The translations under genes were made by a program, and so were the position numbers. A stretch of 64,000 nucleotides of DNA, taken from assembly GCA_965230565.1 (NCBI GenBank), contig CBDDLH010000016.1:310001-374000 (forward strand), written 5' to 3'. Source of the stretch: BCD1 sp965230565. GTDB lineage: Bacteria; Bacteroidota; Bacteroidia; Chitinophagales; Saprospiraceae. This document shows, piece after piece, positions 9,648 to 18,579 of this stretch. Position 1 is the stretch's first letter, and the number at the start of each line of letters is the position of its first letter. The notes beneath the pieces were generated by a model. It made no database searches and was not told the origin of the DNA. It saw only the letters and a program-made list of their open reading frames with translations.

Positions 9648-10622
9648 TTACCTTAGAATCCCTAGATGCAAAATACGCCCCCCGGTTTGATTTATGGGAC
9701 TGACGCTTTTACCGATCACAATACCATCCTGAGGTGCATGATACTCTTTAACCAGATCTCCAAATATATTTCTGATTACGGCAACCACTTCTCCTTTTTT
9801 TACCAGATCAGTTACTTTGGGGTGAACCGTTAGAATCCCCCCGGTATCCGAATAGATCCAATACGATTTTTTACAAATTACCGTTTCCTCCTCGGGTTCT
9901 TCGACATCACATTTTAACATGCCAAAATAGTCAAGTAAGTTGTGAATGCCTGTCAGACCGTCCCGAATCAATCCTTTTTGAAAAGTATTCGGATTGCCCA
10001 CTTCTAAAGTAATCGCCGAAATCCCTAATTCGTCAGCTGCTCCTCTAAGCGTACCGTCATTCGGTGGGTTGTGAACAATGATCTGGGCATTTTGTAAAAG
10101 CGCCATTTTGCGAACAGTCTCATTGGCCATGTCTGCACGAATATAATAGGAATTCACACGTCCATTACTTGCTGTGTGAAGATCAATTAGATAGTCAAAG
10201 TCCTTAATGATTTTATTGACGATACGCCATGCATAGACCTGACTAACATTGCCGTCAGGTCTGCCGGGCATAATGTGATTAAGATCTGTACCATCGATAA
10301 ACCTTCGTTTTTTTCGAAGTAATGAAGGAGCGTTCAGGACCGGGACTCCAATAATAGTGCCTTTTAACTCCTCGATATTAATTTCCTTGAACAGCCGTTG
10401 AATAACGGGTATTCCATTTAGTTCGTTGCCATGTATAGCGGCTGTCAAGCCTAATATATCACCGTCTTTTTTTCCCCGTGCTACCAGGATGGGAATATGA
10501 ATAGGCATCCCCATTCCATCTGTCGCGATTTCAAGCCAGTACCGATTAATTTCACCCTTGGAGATTTTAGCAACTTCCAGTTTTTTGATTACTTCTATTT
10601 CCTTATTTGACTCGAGTAACAT
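9648..10622 (-). CDS. AstE/AspA (M14-like) family zinc hydrolase
   Basis: A 324-aa member of the succinylglutamate desuccinylase/aspartoacylase family, zinc amidohydrolases that remove acyl groups from amino acids or peptides. The zinc ligands are visible as HGNE in LTAAIHGNELNG and as DLHTASNG further on, and a C-terminal barrel-sandwich segment (GDLVKEYHAPQDGIVIGKS) is typical of the family. The start MLLESNKE at 10622 was preferred over an in-frame start 24 bases upstream; it overlaps the preceding ligase gene by 20 bases. It is the third gene of a minus-strand operon with two ATP-grasp-type ligases, so it may hydrolyse or proofread their amide product; this is inference from context. Confidence 0.8.
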   Translation of the reverse strand: MLLESNKEIEVIKKLEVAKISKGEINRYWLEIATDGMGMPIHIPILVARGKKDGDILGLTAAIHGNELNGIPVIQRLFKEINIEELKGTIIGVPVLNAPSLLRKKRRFIDGTDLNHIMPGRPDGNVSQVYAWRIVNKIIKDFDYLIDLHTASNGRVNSYYIRADMANETVRKMALLQNAQIIVHNPPNDGTLRGAADELGISAITLEVGNPNTFQKGLIRDGLTGIHNLLDYFGMLKCDVEEPEEETVICKKSYWIYSDTGGILTVHPKVTDLVKKGEVVAVIRNIFGDLVKEYHAPQDGIVIGKSVSPINQTGGRILHLGILR

Positions 10623-11628
10623 TTTTTTCCATTTTCTTTTCCACAATATAATTCCATATCAAATCAGCAGCCTCTTCCAATAGCGGCTTTCCTGTTAAAT
10701 GAGCAATCTGGGGTAAACCGCCAATACTGGTAGTATTGATTTCTGACAAAACCCTTTTGCCGTCGTCCCCAACCAAGGTGTCTATACCATACATGATTAT
10801 CCCCATTTTGGAAAGAAAGGGGTTGATGTGTTCGATTATTTTCTCTTCATCTTTATCCACTTTAGCAAAGCCCGAACTTCCTCCCATAGCTACATTACAA
10901 ATCCATGAGCCCTCCGCAGGACGGCGAAGAGATGCCCCCATAATCCTCCCGTTGATCACGACAATTCTCTTGTCTCCCTGGTATACATTTTTTAAAAATT
11001 TGACACCCAAATATTCAATATCCGCATTTTTTTTGTTTGCTATGAAGTCTTGAAAACTGCTTTCCACTCCATCTTCCCAAACGCGTTCACCATCAATTCT
11101 GATCAATCCTTTTCCTCCGTACTCACGAAGCGGTTTAAGGATGACGGGGAATTGGTTCTTAAACGTTTCGATTTGTTTCGCTGACCTGCAGATCTCCATG
11201 GGGGGACAGAGATCTGCAAAATTCATCAGAAATTCCTTACTGCCGGTTTCATAAATGCCCGCCGGGTCATTGATGAAAAGTTGATTAGGAAATTCTTGTT
11301 TTAGAAAAGCCAGGAAATCTTTACGCAACGGCGGCGGTAATCGCAACCATACTACATCAAAGTCATTTACTGATTTAACACTTAAATTCTTTTCAAAATT
11401 CAGCCCCTCCCGATGGAAGGAAAATTCCTCACTCACCCTGGTAACAAGCAGATTTTCAGGTTGCAGTTTTTTGAAAAATGATTCATTCATTTTAATTCCC
11501 CTGGTTGCTACATCAATCTGGGCACAAGACGGGTGATTACGCAGAGCCCTGACAAGCGGATATAAGGAGTTTTCAGAACTATGGTTTGTGTGGTCGGTCA
11601 AAACCAGCATCTTTAATTTCGACATCAA
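10603..11628 (-). CDS. RimK/GshB-like ATP-grasp ligase
   Basis: A 341-aa ATP-grasp enzyme resembling glutathione synthetase GshB and RimK, which join a carboxylate to an amine through an acylphosphate. Visible landmarks are FPVILKPLREYGGKGLIRI (ATP-binding lysine and glycine-rich loop), EYLGVKFL, GDKRIVVINGRIMGASLRRPA and the metal-binding end LSEINTTSIGG. The start overlaps the stop of the preceding gene by four bases, so coupling is tight. The substrate is unknown. RimK-type ligases beside AstE/AspA-type hydrolases are known in other bacteria; here the pair is divergent from a polyamine operon, so a polyamine or small-peptide amide is one possible product. Confidence 0.82.
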   Translation of the reverse strand: MMSKLKMLVLTDHTNHSSENSLYPLVRALRNHPSCAQIDVATRGIKMNESFFKKLQPENLLVTRVSEEFSFHREGLNFEKNLSVKSVNDFDVVWLRLPPPLRKDFLAFLKQEFPNQLFINDPAGIYETGSKEFLMNFADLCPPMEICRSAKQIETFKNQFPVILKPLREYGGKGLIRIDGERVWEDGVESSFQDFIANKKNADIEYLGVKFLKNVYQGDKRIVVINGRIMGASLRRPAEGSWICNVAMGGSSGFAKVDKDEEKIIEHINPFLSKMGIIMYGIDTLVGDDGKRVLSEINTTSIGGLPQIAHLTGKPLLEEAADLIWNYIVEKKMEKNVTRVK

Positions 11629-13106
11629 TCTACTTTTATTTCATCGATCAACCCAGGATCATTATTCAAACTTTTGAACAGACGCATCCTGAATTTGCCT
11701 TTTTTGTTAAATAATGTTTGTGCCATTTTATCAATGGCAACCATTGAAAGTACTGTTTGAATATAGGCTTCGATCAAGTCATCCAGACCAATGCCCAGCC
11801 TGTTGAAATCCCTTCTATCCATCAATACAAGACGATTGGTATCGCTATCCCAACTGCCATCCGGATTTTTGATGGATAGGTTTGTTCCAAGCATCTGCCA
11901 GCTATTTGTACTATCCTCGATATTATCAACCAGAGGTTTTTCAGCCCGCCGCGCATAAGTACAAAGCGGTCGAATCCCATTAGGAGTCGCACTGACCATC
12001 ATTCGAATATCCGCCACAAAACTGTGGTTTTTCTGATTAGGTACGGTGCCAACATGATACAGCTTACCTGAGGAAGTAGTACTGCTCCAATTGTAATTAC
12101 CGATCAGACTTTGTACTATAAAAAGATTGTAATCAAAATCCAGCTCCATAAACCGATCCAATTCATCTTCAGTAACTATGGTATAAACTCCTTGTCCTGC
12201 ATTGCTGTAAGGAACTTTAACTACAGCGTGGCCTCCCATTTTTTTAACCCACAGGGGCACTTCGTTTTTACTCACATCCCAAATGGTTTCAGGCGTATTG
12301 ATCTTTAAGCCGTTTGGTTGCAGTTCAGCATTAAAAAGATCGTAAGCTTTGGCTGCTACCATCTTATTTCGCCCACCGGCCAGACAAGCCACAACAGGGT
12401 TCAAAATTCGGGTTTTGGAGTGAAGCGGCAGCCTGTTCCAGGGTTTTTGTGTGAGGTATCTGAAAGCTGCCCTGATTGGCACAAACTGCTCATCTTCGTT
12501 TCGAACATACATTACACCATCCTGAAACTTCACTGGCGGGTCAGTATCATCTTTGAAAAAAGGGACATAATATACAGGCTCTTGCATGACATCAGCAATA
12601 ACCTTTGCATAACCTGAAACTTCCATTGGATTTTTGTCATAAACCACAGCCAGGCCTCCCTTTATTTTATGTCGGAGGTTTTTCAAAAAAGGTTTAAAGG
12701 TGCGTTCAACCATTAAACGATAACTTCCCTGTTCCTGGTTGTCATCCATCAAAGGCATAGATTTCTGTCCTGAAGGGCATGAGTTGTTTTCTATAACCAC
12801 CATCTGTCTTTTTCCATTTGCAGAGGTAACATTCAACAAATCTGCTCCTGCCCACTGAAAGTATTTGGCTTTGTGGTTGAGAATTTCACGTAATTTTTCC
12901 GCATTGACCATTGGATGCATGTGGCAATAGCGGCTGATAATACGCTCCTGTTCCAAATTCAGGAAAAAATTGATCATTGGATGAATAGTGGCATTCAAAG
13001 CCTTTGGATACCAGTGGTTATGAGCCTCAAATTCACCTGGCCGTATCACTACGGCTGTTTTCAATGTTTTTGTTGTCACGATGTTCGGAGTTTTAAAAAT
13101 AAACAA
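11625..13106 (-). CDS. Large ATP-grasp-like ligase of unknown specificity
   Basis: A protein of up to 493 aa, first gene of the minus-strand arm. I recognise an ATP-grasp-like core in the second half: GGHAVVKVPYSNAGQGVYTI (lysine plus glycine-rich loop), LFIVQSLIG, then VADIRMMVSATPNGIRPLC and YARRAEKPL. The first half has a conserved-looking MVVIENNSCPSGQKSMPLM segment. The start is uncertain: a TTG at 13106 or a GTG at 13079, with no ATG nearby. There is no signal peptide, so it should be cytoplasmic. The presence of a second ligase suggests a two-step amide assembly. The product is unknown. Confidence 0.65.
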   Translation of the reverse strand: MFIFKTPNIVTTKTLKTAVVIRPGEFEAHNHWYPKALNATIHPMINFFLNLEQERIISRYCHMHPMVNAEKLREILNHKAKYFQWAGADLLNVTSANGKRQMVVIENNSCPSGQKSMPLMDDNQEQGSYRLMVERTFKPFLKNLRHKIKGGLAVVYDKNPMEVSGYAKVIADVMQEPVYYVPFFKDDTDPPVKFQDGVMYVRNEDEQFVPIRAAFRYLTQKPWNRLPLHSKTRILNPVVACLAGGRNKMVAAKAYDLFNAELQPNGLKINTPETIWDVSKNEVPLWVKKMGGHAVVKVPYSNAGQGVYTIVTEDELDRFMELDFDYNLFIVQSLIGNYNWSSTTSSGKLYHVGTVPNQKNHSFVADIRMMVSATPNGIRPLCTYARRAEKPLVDNIEDSTNSWQMLGTNLSIKNPDGSWDSDTNRLVLMDRRDFNRLGIGLDDLIEAYIQTVLSMVAIDKMAQTLFNKKGKFRMRLFKSLNNDPGLIDEIKVD

Positions 13107-13139
13107 ATCAATTAATTTGCCAATATACTAAATTCGGGA

Positions 13140-13173
13140 CAAGATAAACGGGGGATTCTGAATAAAACCTGTA
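13140..13173 (-). promoter_or_regulatory. Direct-repeat promoter (site F) of the ATP-grasp operon
   Basis: On the minus strand TACAGGTTTTA (13173-13163) is followed immediately by TTCAGAATCCC (13162-13152), an 11-bp-spaced direct repeat of the family found at five other promoters here. The -7-like TTATCTTG (13147-13140) begins 15 bases after the start of the second repeat, the same spacing as at sites A, C and D. It precedes the ATP-grasp-like gene by 34-61 bases, depending on its start. Confidence 0.65.
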
Positions 13174-13217
13174 GAAAAGAACTCCTGTTTAATTTTTTTT
13201 AAGTCCCTTTACATTTC

Positions 13218-13251
13218 TTCAAATTATATTCAGAATTATTGGATAATTTTG
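13218..13251 (+). promoter_or_regulatory. Direct-repeat promoter (site A) of the polyamine operon
   Basis: TTCAAATTATA (13218-13228) and TTCAGAATTAT (13229-13239) form an 11-bp-spaced direct repeat, followed by TAATTTTG (13244-13251), a perfect TAnnTTTG -7 element. The repeats take the place of a normal -33 element, as in promoters activated by PhoB/OmpR-type regulators. The arginine decarboxylase ATG is 45 bases downstream. Site F lies back to back with it in the same intergenic region. Confidence 0.72.
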
Positions 13252-13296
13252 CACTTTTTATGGCTTTACCATTCATAAAATTGACAATTAAACAGA

Positions 13297-14691
13297 ATGA
13301 AAAATACCTATTTTGAATTGATCGATCAAACTTATTACTTTCCGCAGGAAGGCTTTGATCTACAAGATGGAGACCTGTTTTTCAACGGTGTTTCATTGAA
13401 GTTTTTGATTGATAAATACGGAACACCTTTCCGGCTTACTTATCTGCCTAAAATCGGAGATCAAATCAAGAGAGCCAAAAATTGGTTCAATAAAGCAATG
13501 AAGGCAAATAGTTACAAGGGTAAATATTATTATTGTTATTGTACTAAATGTTGTCACTTTCAACATGTAATTAGCGAAGCGATTAAGCATGGCGTCCACC
13601 TGGAAACATCATCCTCTTTTGATATTGATCTTATTTTGAGATTGTACAAACAAAAGAAAATTACCAAATCCCATGTCCTGGTTCATAATGGATATAAAAC
13701 GGAAGAGTATTTACAAAAGATTATTCAGTTAAAGGAAATGGGGTTCAAAAACTCTATTGCAGTGCTAGATAGTATGGAGGAGTTGGATAAATACTCGGCA
13801 GCAAAAAGCCCCATCAAAATTGGTATTCGTATTGCTACGGATCTTCAACCTCAGTCGGATTATTATACCTCTCGTTTAGGTATTCGTTCTTCTGAGGTTA
13901 TGGATTTTTACGAGCATAAAATAAAAGGCAATGAAAATGTTCAGCTAAAGATGGTTCACTTTTTTGTGGATTCAGGCATCAAGGATAATATATACTATTG
14001 GGGCGAGTTTCAAAAAGCCCTCAATGCATTCGCAGAACTCAAAAAAGCCTGTCCGTCCATCAAGGCCCTCAATCTGGGAGGTGGTTTTCCTATCAGGAAT
14101 AATCTTGGATTTGAGTATGAATACAAATATATGGCCAATGAGATTGTGCGCAATATTAAAGAAGCCTGTATGGAGCACGAAATTGAAGAGCCGGATATCT
14201 TTACCGAATTTGGTAAGTTCACAGTAGGGGAGAGTGGGGCTGTCATCTTTGAAGTGCTCCAACATAAAAAACAAAATGATACCGAACATTGGTACATAAT
14301 CAACAACAGCCTGATGAATACCATCCCGGATGCATGGAGTATTCTGGAAAAATTCATCCTGTTGCCTGTAAATCACTGGAACAGGGAATACCAACGGGTT
14401 AACATAGGAGGTATCAGCTGTGATCATTCCGATTATTATAATTCTGAAGAGCTTAATCAACAGATCTTTTTGCCAAAGCTCGACAAGGGCAGTACAGAAC
14501 CACTTTATGTTGGCTTTTTCCATACAGGAGCTTATCAGGATGCAATAAGCGGTTATGGAGGTATTAAACATTGTCTTATTCCGTCCCCTAAACATATTGT
14601 GATCGACAGGGATAGCACCGGAAATTTCACAACTAAGGTATACAGGGAAGAGCAACGGCCGGAGGATATGTTACGAATTTTAGGCTACTAG
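13297..14691 (+). CDS. speA: Arginine decarboxylase, PLP-dependent
   Basis: A 464-aa alanine-racemase-fold decarboxylase closely resembling the ~460-aa arginine decarboxylases of Bacteroidota, which convert arginine to agmatine and CO2. The PLP lysine is K84 in YCYCTKCCHF; LETSSSFD, the phosphate-binding LNLGGGFPI, FTEFGKFTVGESG and the C-terminal GFFHTGAYQDAISGYGG are present. It is shorter than the ~630-aa proteobacterial SpeA. It is the first gene of the plus-strand arm, followed by a GNAT-nitrilase fusion, agmatinase and a deoxyhypusine-synthase homologue. Carboxynorspermidine decarboxylase is the main alternative, but the agmatinase downstream favours arginine. Confidence 0.87.
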   Translation: MKNTYFELIDQTYYFPQEGFDLQDGDLFFNGVSLKFLIDKYGTPFRLTYLPKIGDQIKRAKNWFNKAMKANSYKGKYYYCYCTKCCHFQHVISEAIKHGVHLETSSSFDIDLILRLYKQKKITKSHVLVHNGYKTEEYLQKIIQLKEMGFKNSIAVLDSMEELDKYSAAKSPIKIGIRIATDLQPQSDYYTSRLGIRSSEVMDFYEHKIKGNENVQLKMVHFFVDSGIKDNIYYWGEFQKALNAFAELKKACPSIKALNLGGGFPIRNNLGFEYEYKYMANEIVRNIKEACMEHEIEEPDIFTEFGKFTVGESGAVIFEVLQHKKQNDTEHWYIINNSLMNTIPDAWSILEKFILLPVNHWNREYQRVNIGGISCDHSDYYNSEELNQQIFLPKLDKGSTEPLYVGFFHTGAYQDAISGYGGIKHCLIPSPKHIVIDRDSTGNFTTKVYREEQRPEDMLRILGY

Positions 14692-14718
14692 TCCGGTTGT
14701 TTCTATAAAACTTTGACC

Positions 14719-16251
14719 ATGACCAAAACGGCAACCATAGAACTCCGTAATCTCAGAATTGAAGATTACCTGGATTTAACAAATTCCATGAAAGCTGCCT
14801 ATGCAGACTGGGTGGGCTCTCATTGGGAGGAAAATCATATCCGCAAGCTATTAGAGATTTTTCCGGAAGGGCAATTGTGTATTGTATATGAAGGAACAGT
14901 AGTAGCCAGTGCATTGGCTTTAATTGTTGATTATAAAAAATTTGGAGATAATCATACTTACCAGCAAATTACGGGTGATTATACCTTCAACACACATAAT
15001 CCGGATGGTGATGTTTTGTATGGGATTGATGTGTTTGTACATCCTGATTATAGAGGGTTGCGCCTGGGCAGGCGGTTGTATGATGCACGAAAGGAATTAT
15101 GTGAAAGTCTAAACTTAAGAGCTATTGTTTTTGGGGACGTTTGCCAAATTACAATGAATTTGCCCATGAATTAAAACCCAAAGAATATATCCAGAAGGTG
15201 CGACAAAGAGAGATTCATGATCCTGTATTGAATTTTCAGTTGTCCAATGATTTTCACGTTCGGAAGATCCTTACAAATTATCTGGATGGTGATGAAGCAA
15301 GTCTGGAATATGCTGCCTTGATGGCCTGGAATAATATTTACTTTCAGGAAAAAGAATTACTTGTCAATGCAACCAAAACAGTAATTCGATTGGGGCTCGT
15401 TCAATGGCAAATGCGCCATTTTGCCAATTTAGAAGCATTTCTCGAACAGGCAGAATACTTCCTGGACGCTGTAAGTGGCTATCAAAGTGATTTCGCCCTG
15501 TTCCCGGAATTTTTCAATGCACCATTAATGGCCCCCTATAACCATTTATCCACTGCTGATTCAATCCGGAAACTGGCAGAATTTACGGAGCCCTTAAGAG
15601 AGCGCTTTTTAGAATTTGCCATTTCTTATAATGTGAATATTATTACAGGGTCAATGCCTCAAATTCAGGAGGACGGTTCTTTATTTAATGTAGGATTCCT
15701 GTGCAGACGTGATGGAACCTGGGAACGTTATGAAAAGGTTCATATCACCCCATCCGAAAAAAGCAGCTGGGGAATGGTCGGAGGAAATAAAATAAAGGTT
15801 TTTGATACCGACTGTGGAAGAGTAGGGGTATTGATTTGCTACGATGTGGAGTTCCCTGAATTACCACGATTGCTTGGCGAACAAGGGATGCAAATCCTGT
15901 TTGTTCCCGTTTTTAACAGATACACAAAATGGTTACATGAGGGTTCGAACCTGCGCCCAGGCCCGAGCTATTGAAAATGAATGCTACGTGGCTATTGCAG
16001 GGTGTGTTGGCAACTTACCGAGGGTGAATAATATGGATATTCAATTTGCCCAATCTGCTGTGTTCACCCCATGTGATTTTTCATTCCCGACGAATGGAAT
16101 TAAAGCCGAGGCCACACCGAATACGGAAATGACCTTAATAGCAGATGTAGATATTAATCCGCTTTTAGAACTGCATAATTTCGGCAGTGTTCGAAACCTG
16201 AAGGATCGTCGAAAAGATGTTTATTACCTCAAAGCAAATAATCCGCTATAA
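14719..16251 (+). CDS. GNAT acetyltransferase - nitrilase-family fusion (two frame breaks)
   Basis: A 510-aa two-domain protein once two indels are repaired. Residues 1-150 are a GNAT N-acyltransferase (VHPDYRGLRLGRRLYDAR is the acetyl-CoA loop). Residues ~220-500 are a carbon-nitrogen hydrolase with the nitrilase triad Glu in LFPEFF, Lys in YEKVHITPSEK and Cys in LICYDVEFPE. The first break is one G missing in gggg at 15133-15136 (repair gives IVFGGRLPNYNEF); the second is one extra base near 15914-15916 (repair gives VFTDTQNGYMRVRTCAQARA). The two cancel, leaving a whole number of codons. It sits between speA and speB. Fusions of this type occur across bacteria; a role in acylating or deamidating a polyamine derivative is inference. 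Confidence 0.82.
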
Positions 16252-16254
16252 AAA

Positions 16255-17103
16255 ATGATTACAAAAACTTTTGGAGGCATACCTGAAAAATATGCTGATC
16301 AGGAAGATTCGAAAATCTACCTTACTTCTATCCCTTATGATGGCACAAGTACCTGGGGAAAAGGGGCTGATAAAGGATTTCAGGCATTTATGCAAGCTGC
16401 CGAAAATATGGAACTATACGACATTGAAACGGATAGTGAAGTATATCGTCAAGGCATTCACATATGCGACCCCATTCTTGAGGATAGTAGTCCGGAGGCT
16501 GTGTTTGAAAAGACTTACAACAAAGCGAAAACCTTACTGGAAACAAACAAGTTTTTAACCTTTTTTGGAGGTGAACATTCTGTCAGCATTGGAATAATTA
16601 AAGCCTATTATGAGAAGTTTGCCAACCTGACTGTCTTGCAATTGGATGCACATACCGATCTTAGACCCGAATATGAGGGAACACCCTATAATCATGCCTG
16701 TGCATTATATGATGCAAGTCGTCATACTAATTTAATTCAAGTAGGTATTCGAAGCATGGATGTCGGAGAAAAGAAATTCCTGAATACGGATAAGTGTTTT
16801 TTCGCACATGATATTTACTCGAATGAACAATGGATGGACCAGGCGATTGGACAAATGTCTGATGATGTTTATATAACCTTTGATCTCGATGTGTTTGATT
16901 CCTCTCTCATGCCTTCAACAGGTACTCCTGAGCCGGGTGGAATGTTTTGGAATGAAACTTTGAGTTTTCTAAGTAAGGTCTTTAAGGAGAAAAATGTTGT
17001 TGGATTCGATATCGTTGAACTGGCTCCAAATCCATCCAACAGGGCTCCTGATTATTTGACGGCCAAGTTGTATTACAAAATGTTAAGTTATAAATTCAAA
17101 TAA
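16255..17103 (+). CDS. speB: Agmatinase / ureohydrolase
   Basis: A 282-aa manganese ureohydrolase that should convert agmatine to putrescine and urea. The metal ligands are all present: GGEHS (105-109), DAHTD (131-135) and the FDLDVFDSS motif (209-217, with D210 and D212). The gene starts four bases after the fusion gene ends and is followed one base later by the deoxyhypusine-synthase homologue, so the operon is compact. Arginase is the main alternative in this superfamily, but the preceding arginine decarboxylase makes agmatinase the better reading. Confidence 0.88.
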   Translation: MITKTFGGIPEKYADQEDSKIYLTSIPYDGTSTWGKGADKGFQAFMQAAENMELYDIETDSEVYRQGIHICDPILEDSSPEAVFEKTYNKAKTLLETNKFLTFFGGEHSVSIGIIKAYYEKFANLTVLQLDAHTDLRPEYEGTPYNHACALYDASRHTNLIQVGIRSMDVGEKKFLNTDKCFFAHDIYSNEQWMDQAIGQMSDDVYITFDLDVFDSSLMPSTGTPEPGGMFWNETLSFLSKVFKEKNVVGFDIVELAPNPSNRAPDYLTAKLYYKMLSYKFK

Positions 17104-17104
17104 A

Positions 17105-18076
17105 ATGGAAAAGAACATCACAAATTTCATACGGCATCATTTCAGGCATTTTAATGCTGCAACAGTTGTAGATGCAGCAGATGCTTATATTGAACAATTA
17201 AACAATGGTCACAAGATGATGATCACGCTCGCCGGGGCAATGAGCACGGCTGAGCTGGGCCTTTCTCTTGCCGAAATGATCAGACAGGATAAAGTACAAA
17301 TCATCACCTGTACAGGGGCTAATCTCGAAGAAGATATCTTTAATCTGGTTGCTCATGATCATTATAAGCGGGTTCCTAATTATCGGGATTTGAGCCCGGC
17401 TGACGAACAGTCTTTACTCGATCAGCATTTCAACCGGGTGACGGATACCTGTATCCCGGAGGAAGAAGCTATGAGACGCATAGAACGGCAGTTATTGGAT
17501 GTTTGGCAAAATGCAAAAAATGAAGGAAAAAGATATTTTCCGCATGAGTATTTATTTCAAATCATTCGATCCGGAACATTAAATGAATCCATGCAGATCG
17601 ATCCTAAAGATTCCTGGGTTGTTGCAGCGTGTGAAAAGAATATTCCCATAATTGTTCCCGGGTGGGAAGACTCCACGACCGGTAATATGTTTGCTGCCCA
17701 TTGCATGCAAAATGAATTTGAATCTTCCCTGGTCAAATCAGGTATAGAATATATGATTTTCCTGGCAGACTGGTACATGAAAAATGCCGGAGATAAGGGC
17801 GTTGGATTCTTTCAGATTGGAGGAGGAATAGCCGGGGATTTTCCAATTTGTACCGTCCCAATGTTAAGACAGGATATGGAGTTGGCTGACACGCCATTTT
17901 GGTCTTATTTCTGCCAAATCAGTGATTCCACGACCAGTTATGGATCTTATTCAGGGGCTGTGCCTAATGAAAAAATCACCTGGGAAAAGTTAGCCATTGA
18001 TACGCCTAAATTTGTGATAGAATCGGATGCCACCATTGTCGCTCCTTTATTTTTCGCAATTGTATTGGGATGGTAA
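17105..18076 (+). CDS. Deoxyhypusine-synthase-like enzyme, probable homospermidine synthase
   Basis: A 323-aa member of the deoxyhypusine synthase family. In eukaryotes and archaea this family transfers a butylamine group from spermidine to eIF5A; bacteria lack eIF5A, and several bacterial homologues make homospermidine from putrescine. The NAD-binding features GAMSTAELG, TCTGANLEED and GVGFFQIGGGIAGDFPIC are present. Lys295 in ITWEKL aligns with the catalytic lysine of the SWGKI motif. Being last in the operon after speA and speB, it would complete arginine to agmatine to putrescine to homospermidine. It could instead modify a polyamine acceptor made by the neighbouring enzymes. Confidence 0.82.
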   Translation: MEKNITNFIRHHFRHFNAATVVDAADAYIEQLNNGHKMMITLAGAMSTAELGLSLAEMIRQDKVQIITCTGANLEEDIFNLVAHDHYKRVPNYRDLSPADEQSLLDQHFNRVTDTCIPEEEAMRRIERQLLDVWQNAKNEGKRYFPHEYLFQIIRSGTLNESMQIDPKDSWVVAACEKNIPIIVPGWEDSTTGNMFAAHCMQNEFESSLVKSGIEYMIFLADWYMKNAGDKGVGFFQIGGGIAGDFPICTVPMLRQDMELADTPFWSYFCQISDSTTSYGSYSGAVPNEKITWEKLAIDTPKFVIESDATIVAPLFFAIVLGW

Positions 18077-18097
18077 ATCAACCTTTCATGCCTAGGT

Positions 18098-18135
18098 CCC
18101 GTATCCGATTACATCGAAGATGCTTCGGATACGGG
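18098..18135. terminator. Hairpin after the polyamine operon
   Basis: CCCGTATCCG (18098-18107) is perfectly inverted at 18126-18135. It lies 22 bases after the last stop codon of the operon and before the convergent 66-aa gene. It lacks a T-run, so it may be a factor-assisted terminator or an mRNA 3' stabiliser. Confidence 0.55.
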
Positions 18136-18201
18136 CAGGAGGAGGGAATCATAAAAAAATAGAATCAGATTGACATTAAAAGAAACTACAAAGGACAAGA
18201 T

Positions 18202-18402
18202 TCATTTCTCATCAAAAGAATCATAATTGAAAGAAGAGAAATTATCCGCTGATATCTCCTCAATTTCTTCCTTTTCCTTTAACCAAACCTGGGCATGGCG
18301 ATACTTTTGTTTAAGCACCTTATGCTTTCTTTTGGGTTGATTATCGTCAGAAATCTTTCTTTGGGAATGCTGCTTCCTTTTGGGCTTTTCTTTCCGTAAC
18401 AT
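18202..18402 (-). CDS. 66-aa basic small protein
   Basis: A small protein with a strongly basic first 45 residues (repeated KRK, RKEKPKRK and KRKHKVLKQKYR clusters) and an acidic end (EKEEIEEIS, then FNYDSFDEK). I do not recognise a family. It is supported as a real gene because direct-repeat promoter site B lies 18-51 bases upstream of its ATG on the same strand. It is divergent from the acidic 73-aa gene. Nucleic-acid or ribosome binding would fit the charge, but that is speculation. Confidence 0.6.
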   Translation of the reverse strand: MLRKEKPKRKQHSQRKISDDNQPKRKHKVLKQKYRHAQVWLKEKEEIEEISADNFSSFNYDSFDEK

Positions 18403-18419
18403 GGTTGTAAAATTTTTAG

Positions 18420-18453
18420 TAAATATCTACGCCAATTCTGAAGAAATTCTAAA
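18420..18453 (-). promoter_or_regulatory. Direct-repeat promoter (site B) of the basic small-protein gene
   Basis: On the minus strand TTTAGAATTTC (18453-18443) abuts TTCAGAATTGG (18442-18432), spaced 11 bp. The -7 position shows GATATTTA (18427-18420), a weaker match to TAnnTTTG but at exactly the same 15-base offset as sites A, C and D. The ATG follows 18 bases on. Confidence 0.62.
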
Positions 18454-18545
18454 GAATATATTCCTTAAAACTTTTTTAAAAAACCTAAATTAAAAAGCAT
18501 GTTAAGAAAGGTAGATTTAACTGAATCTGTTGTAAATGCTTGATT

Positions 18546-18579
18546 TTCAAAATTTATTCAGAATTGGGGAATAAGTTTG
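18546..18579 (+). promoter_or_regulatory. Direct-repeat promoter (site C) of the acidic small-protein gene
   Basis: TTCAAAATTTA (18546-18556) abuts TTCAGAATTGG (18557-18567), and a perfect -7 element TAAGTTTG follows at 18572-18579. Because this -7 covers the TTG at 18577, that codon cannot be the start of the downstream gene, which settles the ATG at 18607. Confidence 0.72.

Noticed and set aside
13972..14655. Long minus-strand frame opposite speA
   Set aside because: It is antisense to a confidently identified gene and shows no domain features; a codon-bias shadow. The same applies to long frames antisense to the RND pump and alginate genes.
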